This document shows positions 15,400 through 23,697 of a stretch of 44,085 nucleotides of DNA, one piece after another. The notes under the pieces were generated by a model, which searched no databases, was not told the DNA's origin, and saw only the letters and a list, made by a program, of their open reading frames with translations. This stretch comes from CAZIKB01 sp964539665 (GTDB lineage: Bacteria; Zhuqueibacterota; Zhuqueibacteria; Oceanimicrobiales; Oceanimicrobiaceae): positions 1-44,085 of the forward strand of contig CAZIKB010000049.1 of the NCBI GenBank assembly GCA_964539665.1. The letters are read 5' to 3'. Position numbers and translations under genes: made by a program. Numbering within the stretch: position 1 is the first letter of the stretch; each line of letters begins with the position of its first letter.

Positions 15400-17880
15400 A
15401 TGTTCACTTTAATTCAAGGAATGCTGCATCAAAAAAGATTAAGAGATATTATCCGCAATTTTATTTATCTGCCTGATAGTTCAAAAAAGGATGAGAAAAT
15501 CGTCTGTCGTTATCCACAATATTATGCGGCGCGTCGTTTATTTGAAAACATAAAAAAAGTACAAAAGCCAGAAGGAGACGGAAAAGGCGGAACCTACTTT
15601 GGGGCAACAGGAAGTGGCAAAAGTTTCGCAATGCTTTATCTTACACGCCTGTTGATGAAAAGTGAGCATTTTGAAAGTCCAACAATTGTGCTCATTACAG
15701 ACCGTACAGATTTAGACGATCAACTTTCAGGTCAATTCACAAATGCAAAGAACTTTATTGGCGATGATGATATTGCAAGTGTTGAAAGCAGAGCCGAATT
15801 GAGGGAACGTTTGCAAGGCAGAAAAAGTGGGGGCGTTTTTCTTACAACCATACATAAATTCACAGAGGATACAAAACTTCTTTCTGATCGAACCAATATC
15901 ATTTGCATTTCAGATGAAGCCCACAGAAGTCAAACCAATTTATACCAAAAAATTAAAGTAACTTCCAAAGGTGTCAAAAAAGTATTTGGCTTTGCAAAAT
16001 ACTTACACGATTCTTTACCCAATGCTACATTTGTTGGATTTACAGGAACACCCATAGATTCAACATTGGATGTGTTTGGTAAAGTGGTAGATGCTTATAC
16101 AATGACTGAATCTGTTAGAGATGAAATTACTGTTAGAATTGTATATGAAGGCAGGGCAGCCAAAATTGCTTTACATAATAGCGAATTAGAAAAGATTGAA
16201 CAATATTACGAAGAAGCTGCGGAAGCAGGAGCAAACGATTACCAAATAGAAAAAAGCAAAAAGGCTACTGCCACAATGAATGCTATTCTTGGCGATCCTG
16301 ACCGATTGCAATCATTAGCAGAAGATTTTGTCAAACACTATGACAATAGAGTTTCAGAGGGTGCAACAGTCAAAGGAAAAGCAATGTTTGTATGTAGTAA
16401 TAGAGAAATCGGTTATGCTTTTTATAAAAATATAATTGCTTTACGTCCACAATGGGCTGTTATAAAAGTAGCAGAAGATGGCGCTATTTTAACTGATAAA
16501 GAGAAAAGGGAAATCAAGCCTATGGAATATATCAAAATGATAATGACCAGAGGCAAAGATGACCCGAAAGAAATGTACGATATGTTGGGAACAAAAGAAG
16601 ATCGAAAAGAATGGGACAGGCAGTTTAAAAATGACAAATCCAATTTTAAAATTGCAATCATAGTGGACATGTGGCTAACAGGATTTGATGTACCCTTTTT
16701 AGATTCTATCTATATTGATAAACCAATTAGACAGCACAATTTAATTCAAACAATTTCAAGAGTTAACCGAAAATTCAAAGGAAAAAACAAAGGATTAGTT
16801 GTCGATTACATTGGCATTAAGAAACAAATGAATCTTGCCCTGGCAAAATACAATAAAGGCGAAAGTGAAAACTTTGAAGATATTCAAGAATCCCTAATTG
16901 TAGTCAGAAACCATTTATACCTTTTAGCAAAAAATTTTCACAAATTTGATAGCTCAAAATATTTTGATGGTTCAGCATTAGAACAGTTGAATACGTTAAA
17001 TATGGCTGCGGAATATGTGCAATTGACCAAAGAGCTGGAAACACGTTTTATGGGTTTAGTCAAGCGACTTAAAGCGGCCTATGATATTTGCACAGGTAGC
17101 GAACACTTAACACAAACAGAAAGAGATTATACTCATTTTTATTTAGCAGTTCGATCAATTGTTTTTAAACTTACCAAAGGCAATGCGCCTGACATCGCAC
17201 AAATGAACGCTAAAGTTCGTGAGATGATTAAAGATGCTTTGCAGAGTGATGGTGTTGACGAAATATTTAAAATTGGTGAAGAAGTAAAAACTGAACAAGA
17301 TATTTTTGATGAAGATTATTTGGCGAAAATTGATAAGATTAAACTTCCAAATACTAAAATAAAATTGCTTCAACAGCTACTGGCAAAAGCCATTGGAGAA
17401 ATTAGGAAAATTAATAAAGTAAAAGGAATTGATTTCTCTAAGAAAATGAAATCTCTCGTCGAACAGTACAACGAAAGAAATGAAGATGATGTATTACGCA
17501 GCGAAGTATACGAAGAAATGGCAGAACAGTTAACTAATATGATTTGGGAAGTACAGAGAGAATTTTCGGCAGGTGAGGAATTAGGGATTGATTTTGAAGA
17601 AAAAGCCTTTTACGACATACTCAAAGACTTATGTATCAAATATGATTTTACCTATCCCGAAGATAAACTAATTACATTATCAAAGGCTGTAAAAGGTTTA
17701 GTTGATGAACAAGCTAAATTTCCTGATTGGAATAAACGAAGCGATATTAAATCTGCGTTGAAAGTTGGCTTGATATTATTATTAGATGAACACGGCTATC
17801 CACCTGTGGAAAGAGATGAAGTTTATAAAGACATATTTGAACAAGCAGAGAATTTTAAAAAGAACAGACAAAATATATAG
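15400..17880 (+). CDS. hsdR: HsdR, C-terminal helicase/translocase part
   Basis: This 826-residue reading frame is the in-frame continuation of the nuclease part; the joined sequence actually runs from 15349. It has the superfamily 2 motor motifs: Walker A FGATGSGKS (residues 67-75), DEAH box CISDEAHRSQ near residue 170, motif III VGFTGTP, and the helicase C region MWLTGFDVPFLDSIYIDKPI then IQTISRVNRKFKGKN. The C-terminal helical domain for binding the methylase follows. Alone it lacks the nuclease, so it could at most be a DNA translocase. An ATG exists at 15400, but no clear ribosome site precedes it; it reads as a fragment of a broken gene. Confidence 0.85.
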   Translation: MFTLIQGMLHQKRLRDIIRNFIYLPDSSKKDEKIVCRYPQYYAARRLFENIKKVQKPEGDGKGGTYFGATGSGKSFAMLYLTRLLMKSEHFESPTIVLITDRTDLDDQLSGQFTNAKNFIGDDDIASVESRAELRERLQGRKSGGVFLTTIHKFTEDTKLLSDRTNIICISDEAHRSQTNLYQKIKVTSKGVKKVFGFAKYLHDSLPNATFVGFTGTPIDSTLDVFGKVVDAYTMTESVRDEITVRIVYEGRAAKIALHNSELEKIEQYYEEAAEAGANDYQIEKSKKATATMNAILGDPDRLQSLAEDFVKHYDNRVSEGATVKGKAMFVCSNREIGYAFYKNIIALRPQWAVIKVAEDGAILTDKEKREIKPMEYIKMIMTRGKDDPKEMYDMLGTKEDRKEWDRQFKNDKSNFKIAIIVDMWLTGFDVPFLDSIYIDKPIRQHNLIQTISRVNRKFKGKNKGLVVDYIGIKKQMNLALAKYNKGESENFEDIQESLIVVRNHLYLLAKNFHKFDSSKYFDGSALEQLNTLNMAAEYVQLTKELETRFMGLVKRLKAAYDICTGSEHLTQTERDYTHFYLAVRSIVFKLTKGNAPDIAQMNAKVREMIKDALQSDGVDEIFKIGEEVKTEQDIFDEDYLAKIDKIKLPNTKIKLLQQLLAKAIGEIRKINKVKGIDFSKKMKSLVEQYNERNEDDVLRSEVYEEMAEQLTNMIWEVQREFSAGEELGIDFEEKAFYDILKDLCIKYDFTYPEDKLITLSKAVKGLVDEQAKFPDWNKRSDIKSALKVGLILLLDEHGYPPVERDEVYKDIFEQAENFKKNRQNI

Positions 17881-18053
17881 CCAAAGGTTCAACTTTCCAA
17901 AAACGCCGTGTTTCAAATCAAGTTAAATATTATTTTTTAAAATCATTTCGCAATTTCAGTTTCGCTGTTGCATTTTTGCAAGTTAAGCTAATTGTTCTGT
18001 GTCCAATTAAACAATTTTGTATGAGTTTAAGTGAATTAAAATAGAGAATTAAA

Positions 18054-19019
18054 ATGCACAACAGTAAACAGCCGAAACATCCTTATACGCAAATGACTGC
18101 TCCTCGATATATGGACATTTCTACATTCATGCGTGCTCCACTGATCAATGATCCTTCTGAAGTAGATATTGCCATGATTGGCATACCTTATGATGGCGCT
18201 GTCTCAAATCGGCCTGGCGCACGTCATGGTCCACGTGAAATCCGTAATGCATCCAGCATGATGCGAGCAATCCACCATGTGACCAGGATAAATCCTTATG
18301 AAATATGCCGAATTGGTGATGCAGGCGATATCCCGCTCTCCAGGGTTTATGATGTAGAAGCAACTCATAATGAAATTACCCGGTTTTTTTCTCAATTTCA
18401 AAAAGCTGGGGTTGTACCCTTATCAGCAGGAGGAGATCATTCAATCACTCTGCCGATATTGCGAGCACTTGCAGCAAAAACTCCGATTGGATTGATCCAA
18501 ATAGATGCACATACAGATACCTGGGATGAATTCATGGGCTGCAAATTCATGCATGGTGCACCGTTCCGCCGCGCTGTAGAGGAGAATCTAATCGACCCAA
18601 AGCGGACTGTTCAAATTGGCATTCGTGGCGCTCAGAACACCACCGAAGGCTGGGATTTTTCTATTGATAATGGCATGCGAGTAATTTTCATGGAAGAATT
18701 TTCCAAATTTGGTGTTGATAAAGTAATTGCCGAAATACGCCAAATTGTAGGAGAAGGTACAACCTATATTTCATTCGATATCGATGCATTAGATCCAGCT
18801 TTTGCACCGGGAACTGGAACACCTGAGGTCGGTGGTATGTCTGCAATCGAAGCTCTAAATCTGCTAAGAGGTTTTCGTAACTTAAATCTAATTGGAGGCG
18901 ATGTTGTAGAAGTAGCGCCACCGTTTGACCCTACCGGCAATACAGCATTAATTGGCGCCACAATCATGTATGAAATACTTTGCTTACTTGCTGAAGTTGT
19001 CGGAACAAATGCGCTATGA
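18054..19019 (+). CDS. speB: agmatinase (ureohydrolase family)
   Basis: The 321-residue protein carries the binuclear manganese site of ureohydrolases: GGDHS (126-130), DAHTD (151-155) and SFDIDALDPAFAPGTGTPE near 243. The family's N-terminal MIGIPYDGAVSNRPGARHGP is also present. It most likely hydrolyses agmatine to putrescine and urea in polyamine synthesis; related guanidino-ureohydrolases cannot be excluded. Length matches agmatinase. It is a single gene. A 173 bp AT-rich gap separates it from the restriction island. Confidence 0.88.
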   Translation: MHNSKQPKHPYTQMTAPRYMDISTFMRAPLINDPSEVDIAMIGIPYDGAVSNRPGARHGPREIRNASSMMRAIHHVTRINPYEICRIGDAGDIPLSRVYDVEATHNEITRFFSQFQKAGVVPLSAGGDHSITLPILRALAAKTPIGLIQIDAHTDTWDEFMGCKFMHGAPFRRAVEENLIDPKRTVQIGIRGAQNTTEGWDFSIDNGMRVIFMEEFSKFGVDKVIAEIRQIVGEGTTYISFDIDALDPAFAPGTGTPEVGGMSAIEALNLLRGFRNLNLIGGDVVEVAPPFDPTGNTALIGATIMYEILCLLAEVVGTNAL

Positions 19020-19503
19020 TACGGTAATTTACATAAAACTAAATATCTGATCACATGACCAGGCAATCATCCCAAATTTAAACGCCGATGGTTTTTTGTA
19101 TTCTCAGTACGGTTTGGATTCAAGTTCCGTGATTTCTATAAAGTTCATCGCCTGCTGTTAAATCGAATTATCGCCAGGTCGATAGCTAAATCCAAAACCA
19201 AGGAAGTTAGTAGCCCTACAAAAATTACAAATCGCTTGACTTTTTGTTGCTTATTTTTAATTTTAAAATAAATTGAGGTGGATTAAAGAAAATTCCACGT
19301 TTCCCTCTGGATGAAGTTGAGTTTCACCTAAGACATATATTATTACAAATTACATGTTAGCACGTAAAAGGAGTCATGAGTAGCAGTAGCGTCAGAAATT
19401 GTGAGGAACAGAAGAAACGTCATAGAGGTTACATTTTTAAGTTCAGTAGGAATCCCCAGACGGTCGCAAATCTATATTTTAATTTGATTTAGGAACGCTT
19501 CTC
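19020..19503 (+). repeat. gene-free stretch holding promoter-leader repeat copy 2
   Basis: The repeat proper occupies 19221-19359. A TAGCTAAATCC motif at 19183-19193, also found before copy 4 at 21520, suggests homology extends about 40 bases to the left. TTG at 19237 with TAATTTTA 19 bases later is the promoter-like part. The conserved leader ends TATTATTACAAATTACATGT. The next start codon is 267 bases after the TTG. No open frame of merit was found in the rest. Confidence 0.8.
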
Positions 19504-19743
19504 ATGAAGACGACAAAGTATTTCAATTTCAGAAGACAAAATCCTGATCGTAGACAAATAAAAGATGAATGGATTCAAAAAGTAATAAACGTCCCCATTA
19601 AAAAAGAAGTTCAATCTGACAATCGAATTAAAATTTGGGGTAGAATAGAAGAGGTTGATAAATACTTGAGAGTAATTTTGCTTGAGGATGGTACAACTGT
19701 TCACAATGCATTCTTTGACAGAGCTTTCAAAGGAGATAAGTAA
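19504..19743 (+). CDS. small hypothetical protein paired with DUF2283
   Basis: The 79-residue basic protein begins MKTTKYFNFRRQNPDRRQIK, followed by an alternation of short strands (IKIWGRIEEVDKYLRVILLE) and ends TVHNAFFDRAFKGDK. I recognise this as the small partner often encoded before DUF2283 proteins, resembling DUF4258-type toxin-like folds, but I cannot assign a function. Its stop is followed one base later by the DUF2283 start, so the two are translated together. The arrangement resembles a toxin-antitoxin pair but this is not proven. It is preceded by repeat copy 2. Confidence 0.65.
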   Translation: MKTTKYFNFRRQNPDRRQIKDEWIQKVINVPIKKEVQSDNRIKIWGRIEEVDKYLRVILLEDGTTVHNAFFDRAFKGDK

Positions 19744-19744
19744 A

Positions 19745-19942
19745 ATGAAAGTCAAATATTTTGAGGACACCGATACGCTGCATGTTGAGTTATCAGATAC
19801 GAGTGTCGCTGAAACTAAAGAACTAAATGAAAATCTTTATGTTGATTTAGATTCTGTGGGGAGGGTCGTAAGCCTTACGATTGAACATGCAAAAGCAACT
19901 TCTGGAAAACTCGACTTTTCTTACGAAACTATAGCAGCGTGA
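19745..19942 (+). CDS. DUF2283 domain protein
   Basis: The 65-residue protein is a complete DUF2283: MKVKYFEDTDTLHVELSDTS, NENLYVDLDSVGRVVSLTIE, then a short C-terminal tail. DUF2283 proteins are small beta-rich proteins with no known activity, frequently found as the second gene of a two-gene unit. Here the start ATG follows the upstream stop TAA by one base, showing coupled translation. Confidence 0.8.
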   Translation: MKVKYFEDTDTLHVELSDTSVAETKELNENLYVDLDSVGRVVSLTIEHAKATSGKLDFSYETIAA

Positions 19943-20462
19943 AGAGTAGTTGAGTTAAGATGACATAGCGGTTCAAAAGCGACCAAGTTAATCAGAATAC
20001 GATAATAATCACCAAGATTGCAAATGTGGGCAAGACCTCAGCATGTACTCTATTTGTAAGACGATCAGGGAATGCTTTTTATGTAACACGAACAGATGTA
20101 GGCAGTACGCAATGATAATTATGAATCATAATTTGCCAGATTATTCATAATCCGTTTAATTTCACGCTCCGCTGCACTGTAAAAATTACAAATCGCTTGA
20201 CTTTTTGTTGCTTATTTTTAATTTCAAATAAATAGAGGTGGATTAAAGAAAATTCCACGTTTCCCTCTGGATGAAGTTGAGTTTTACCTAAGACGTATAT
20301 TATTTCAAATTACATGTTACATTGTTAGAACATAGATATTAATATGGAAATTGTTAGATAGCGTGACTTTTTCCATTTTATCCTGATCAGTAGAATTACT
20401 GGTTAGGCCTGAAATTCTGTAAACCCCAAAAAGCTTTTACATCAAACCAGAAGGAGGATGAA
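19943..20462 (+). repeat. gene-free stretch holding promoter-leader repeat copy 3
   Basis: The repeat occupies 20181-20319 and is almost identical to copy 2 over its whole length. TTG is at 20197 and TAATTTCA follows after 19 bases. The downstream start codon lies 266 bases after the TTG. An ATTATGAATCATAAT palindrome at about 20117-20131 lies upstream. The 140 bases between the repeat and the ATG share no similarity with the matching stretch after copy 2. Confidence 0.8.
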
Positions 20463-21386
20463 ATGAATACAATTCGAATCGTCACGTTGTTTTCTATTTT
20501 GGTATTTCAAAACGTTTGTCTAAGCCAAAACATCATTCAAAACGGAGATTTTGAGAATGATTTTACTGGCTGGGTGGAAGAAGGAGTTGTTAGCATTTCC
20601 AGTTCCATTGTACATTCCGGCGCAAAGTCTTTTATGGCATCCGACACGGCGAAAGTTCAGTTTAGTTTTGTGCACCAGCCGCTCTCACTGGACTATGATA
20701 CGCACGAAATAAATTTCTGGGTCTATCCTGCCAGTGCAACTTATTACAACGTTTTTGAACTCATTGCCAATTGGCAAGCCGGCACGGCAGATTTTATCAC
20801 CAGGGTAATTTTTCGGGACAGTACTTTGTCTTTTACCGCACTTGACACGAGTGCAACAATTTCGAATATTCTCACGCCAAACAGTTGGAACAAAGTAACC
20901 ATTCAGGTCGAAAAGGCGACATTGCAACAAGATTTTTTTATTAATGATAACCTGGTTAGCTCTTTAACCTCCTCATCTTTGCTGACAATTGAACATCTTT
21001 TGGTTGGGGATTTAAGCCCGGCGAGCATGTTTGGGACTTTATATTTTGATGCAATATCCATTAAGGATTCACTAACGACGGATATTGCCGAACCAACGAT
21101 TATTCCATCCGAATTTGTGCTGCAGCAAAATTTTCCAAATCCTTTCAATCCATCAACTCAAATATTTTACAGCCTGTCCAAAACAACTGAAGTTGAATTA
21201 ACCATATATAATGTTAAGGGACAAATGGTCAGAACACTAGTGAATGAATTTCAAACAGCCGGTCAAAAATCTATTGTTTGGAATGGCCTGAATGACCACC
21301 GCTCTGCTGTGTCATCTGGCTTGTATTTTTTCCAGTTAAGAGCTGGTACTTTTCAAGAAACGAAAAAGATGATATTGATGCGCTAA
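20463..21386 (+). CDS. secreted carbohydrate-binding-like protein with C-terminal sorting domain
   Basis: The 307-residue protein has a signal peptide (to CLSQ), then a jelly-roll module typical of CBM-like domains: NIIQNGDFENDFTGWVEEGV, HSGAKSFMAS, LYFDAISIKDS (residues about 24-205). The C-terminal ~85 residues are an FCB sorting or FlgD-like domain: QNFPNPFNPSTQIFYSL, VELTIYNVKGQMVRTLVNE, SSGLYFFQLRAG, ending KKMILMR. Such proteins are secreted by a type IX-like route and fixed to the surface. The ligand is unknown. A strong ribosome site (AGAAGGAGG) precedes the ATG. It is a single gene under repeat copy 3. Confidence 0.85.
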   Translation: MNTIRIVTLFSILVFQNVCLSQNIIQNGDFENDFTGWVEEGVVSISSSIVHSGAKSFMASDTAKVQFSFVHQPLSLDYDTHEINFWVYPASATYYNVFELIANWQAGTADFITRVIFRDSTLSFTALDTSATISNILTPNSWNKVTIQVEKATLQQDFFINDNLVSSLTSSSLLTIEHLLVGDLSPASMFGTLYFDAISIKDSLTTDIAEPTIIPSEFVLQQNFPNPFNPSTQIFYSLSKTTEVELTIYNVKGQMVRTLVNEFQTAGQKSIVWNGLNDHRSAVSSGLYFFQLRAGTFQETKKMILMR

Positions 21387-21761
21387 CAGTAAATGGCCTA
21401 TCTCTGCGTTCACTTGACGCGAGATCTCGTGCGTGGTTTTTAGATTTTGTAAATATTTATAAGTTCCTAATTTTCATAATTTTCTGTGCTATTTTATTTC
21501 ACGCAGTTGGTACCCATGCTAGCTAAATCCCCAAAAAAGTAAATTAGTAATACTGCAAAATTTACAAATCGCTTGACTTTTTGTTGCATTTTTTTAATTT
21601 TACATAAATTGATGCAGATTGATTGCCCCACGTATCTGCCTGGATGATGTTGAGTTTGACCTAAGACGGGTATTATTACAAATTACATGTTGTCGAGGAC
21701 TCTTCGTATCCGCGGCGATTAGGCGGACCGATAATATTCAATTGACGAATAGGAGCTCACC
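21387..21761 (+). repeat. gene-free stretch holding promoter-leader repeat copy 4
   Basis: The repeat occupies 21556-21691, with TTG at 21573 and TAATTTTA 19 bases later. The segment between the promoter and the GGATGATGTTGAGTTT block is diverged from copies 2 and 3, and it contains a GCAGAT/ATCTGC pair. Base composition changes to GC-rich immediately after the repeat. The cfa start is only 189 bases after the TTG, unlike the other copies. Confidence 0.8.
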
Positions 21762-23042
21762 ATGAAAAAACTTTTTCACAACTTGTTTTCACAGATGGAG
21801 GGAATGCCTTTCAGCATCACCTACCCCGACCAGACTACCGTCAAATACGGCAGTGCGGGTGAATCGAAGTTCAACCTGATTTTCAAGACGGACAAAGTGA
21901 TGCGCGCCATAATGATCAATGTTGACCTCGGATTTGGCGAGGCTTATATGATTGGGGACATCGAACTCGAAGGGAAGTTGACCGACCTCATGACGATGGT
22001 CATGACCACGGACATGGTGAGCGCGTTCCGCAAGGTCGTTAGTCGTCCCGCCAATGTCCTCCGCCACTTGCCGGGCCAGGCGCACGTGTTGTGGCATTAC
22101 CTCTTCCAGCGGCACACGTACAAGAACGATAAACGATTCATATCCGAGCCCTATGATCTCGGCAACGAGTTCTACAAGTTATGGCTGGACAAGGACATGC
22201 AGTATACCTGCGGCTACTTTAAGACGCCCGACGATTCCATTGACCTCGCGCAGGACCAGAAGCGAGAGCAGGTTTGCCGAAAACTCCTCCTGAAACCTGG
22301 AGACACGCTTCTTGACATCGGCTGTGGTTGGGGAGGTATGATGATTTACGCTGCCCAACATTACGGAATCAGCGGCGTGGGCGTGACCCTCTCGAAGGAG
22401 CAGGCGGAGGAATCGAACCGGCGGATCAAGAAAGCTGGTCTGCAGAACCGTATCCACGTAGAGCATGCCGACTACCGGGATCTCCCAAAGCAGGGCCGCG
22501 TGTTCGACAAAGTCGTCTCCGTGGGCTGCCTGGAGCATATCGGGAAGTCAAACCACGACCTTTTCTTCTCGATCGTCAAACAGTCACTTAACCCGAACGG
22601 TACATTCGTCCTCCACACCATTGGGAAGTCGAAACCCGCACCCTCCCTCGCCTTCGGCAACAAGCATGTGTTCCCGGGCGTGTACACCGCGACGCTCGGA
22701 GAAATCTGTCAATGCCTCGTGAAACTCAAAATGCGGATCCAGGATGTTGAAAACATGCGCCTGCACTACTCCTACACTACCCAGAGGTGGCTGGACGCAT
22801 TCGAGGCCCACGTGGATGAGATCCGTGCGATGTACGATGAGCAGCTCGTCCGCCTGTTCCGCCTTTACCTCAGCCACGGCGTCGCCTTTATGAGGTACGG
22901 CAATAACGAACTCTACCAGGTTATCATCACGCCCGGCATCGACAATGATCGCCCTCTGACGCGTGATTACTTCTACGCGGCAGGATCGAATGGCAACAGC
23001 CGGATCGCTCAAGCCGGGAAGCCTGTCAGCAAAACCGTCTGA
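21762..23042 (+). CDS. cfa: cyclopropane-fatty-acyl-phospholipid synthase
   Basis: The 426-residue protein has the CFA synthase signatures YDLGNEFYKLWLD (131-143), QYTCGYF with the active-site-region Cys (147-153), the SAM motif LLDIGCGWGG (183-192), GVTLSKEQ, and EHIGKSNHD. It methylenates double bonds of membrane phospholipids using SAM, stabilising membranes under acid or stationary stress. Its DNA is clearly GC-rich, with G/C third codon positions, unlike all neighbours; long open frames on other strands are a by-product. This indicates recent horizontal acquisition from a high-GC donor. The GC-rich stretch runs from about 21695 to 23175. A GGAGCTCACC ribosome region precedes the ATG. Confidence 0.93.
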   Translation: MKKLFHNLFSQMEGMPFSITYPDQTTVKYGSAGESKFNLIFKTDKVMRAIMINVDLGFGEAYMIGDIELEGKLTDLMTMVMTTDMVSAFRKVVSRPANVLRHLPGQAHVLWHYLFQRHTYKNDKRFISEPYDLGNEFYKLWLDKDMQYTCGYFKTPDDSIDLAQDQKREQVCRKLLLKPGDTLLDIGCGWGGMMIYAAQHYGISGVGVTLSKEQAEESNRRIKKAGLQNRIHVEHADYRDLPKQGRVFDKVVSVGCLEHIGKSNHDLFFSIVKQSLNPNGTFVLHTIGKSKPAPSLAFGNKHVFPGVYTATLGEICQCLVKLKMRIQDVENMRLHYSYTTQRWLDAFEAHVDEIRAMYDEQLVRLFRLYLSHGVAFMRYGNNELYQVIITPGIDNDRPLTRDYFYAAGSNGNSRIAQAGKPVSKTV

Positions 23043-23355
23043 TAGTTTCCCCAGGGGCCGATACCGAACTGGTCGTACAACCGCTTACGACGATTATGCG
23101 TCAGGCCGTGGCATGCAATCGTACACTACGTTGACGCGCAACCTAACAAAACAAATGCCGCCTACACAGAAAAGTTGAGTGGCTGATTTGCAATGTTACA
23201 TACCACATTTCTGTAAAATAACAAAAACCTCCCACAAGGACATTCTCTGCTTATTTTCGAAGATATCAATATGGCTTATATGTAGAGAACCAGCTTGTCC
23301 AAATAGTACAATATTGGCAATGATTAGAATTTAAGGGATTACCTGTTAAACTATT
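23043..23355. other. gene-free junction of GC-rich and AT-rich DNA
   Basis: The first ~130 bases keep the GC-rich character of cfa and hold no convincing gene. From about 23180 the sequence returns to the AT-rich local style. An ACCTAACAAA segment at about 23148 resembles one half of an integron site, but no matching partner follows. No direct or inverted repeat marking the junction was found. Confidence 0.4.
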
Positions 23356-23694
23356 TCAAACCGCAAAATAGTTCTCCAATTCTTTTAGGGTATTCTCGCT
23401 GGTTTGAAGGTCGTGAATAATATCACCTTTTTCTAAAATGGCAATCCGTTCACAAACTTCGGTTACATGATTCAGATTGTGACTGGAAATCAGCATGGTT
23501 ACCTTCTTATCAGATTTTAATTTATACAGCAGTTTTTTCAGCAGATTTGTTGAGCGTGGATCGAGATTGGCGAAAGGTTCATCAAGAACGATCACCTCGG
23601 GACTAAACATGACTGCTGGTGCAATTCCTACTTTCATCTGATTGCCTTTAGATAAGTCGCGGATGTATTTATTTTTACCTAATAGATACCCCAA
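23356..23694 (-). pseudogene. ABC transporter ATPase, 5'-truncated
   Basis: The 112-residue frame is only the second half of an ABC ATPase: signature loop LSKGNQMKVGIAP, Walker B VIVLDEPFANLDP, D-loop and H-loop TMLISSHNLNHVTEVCERIA, then the C-terminus. The Walker A loop and Q-loop half (about 120 residues) are absent. The stop of the upstream permease lies 3 bp before it, so the missing 5' part was deleted, joining the two genes. It cannot bind ATP normally. Together with other lesions in this cluster it points to decay of a second ABC system. Confidence 0.8.
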
Positions 23695-23697
23695 AGT

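Noticed and set aside
14665..17880. Stop-codon reassignment of TAA suggested by three in-frame TAA codons (hsdR twice, permease once)
   Set aside because: TAA is the normal stop of many intact genes here (for example hsdM and the DUF2283 partner), and housekeeping genes such as typA contain none in frame. Nonsense mutation is simpler.
19183..21691. Integron attC interpretation of the promoter-leader repeats
   Set aside because: The ends of the copies read GTTAGCA, GTTACAT and GTTGTCG, which do not fit GTTRRRY, and no long imperfect palindrome or integrase is present.
22054..23178. Several long frames overlapping cfa on both strands
   Set aside because: They are side effects of GC-rich coding DNA; cfa itself has all family motifs in the accepted frame.
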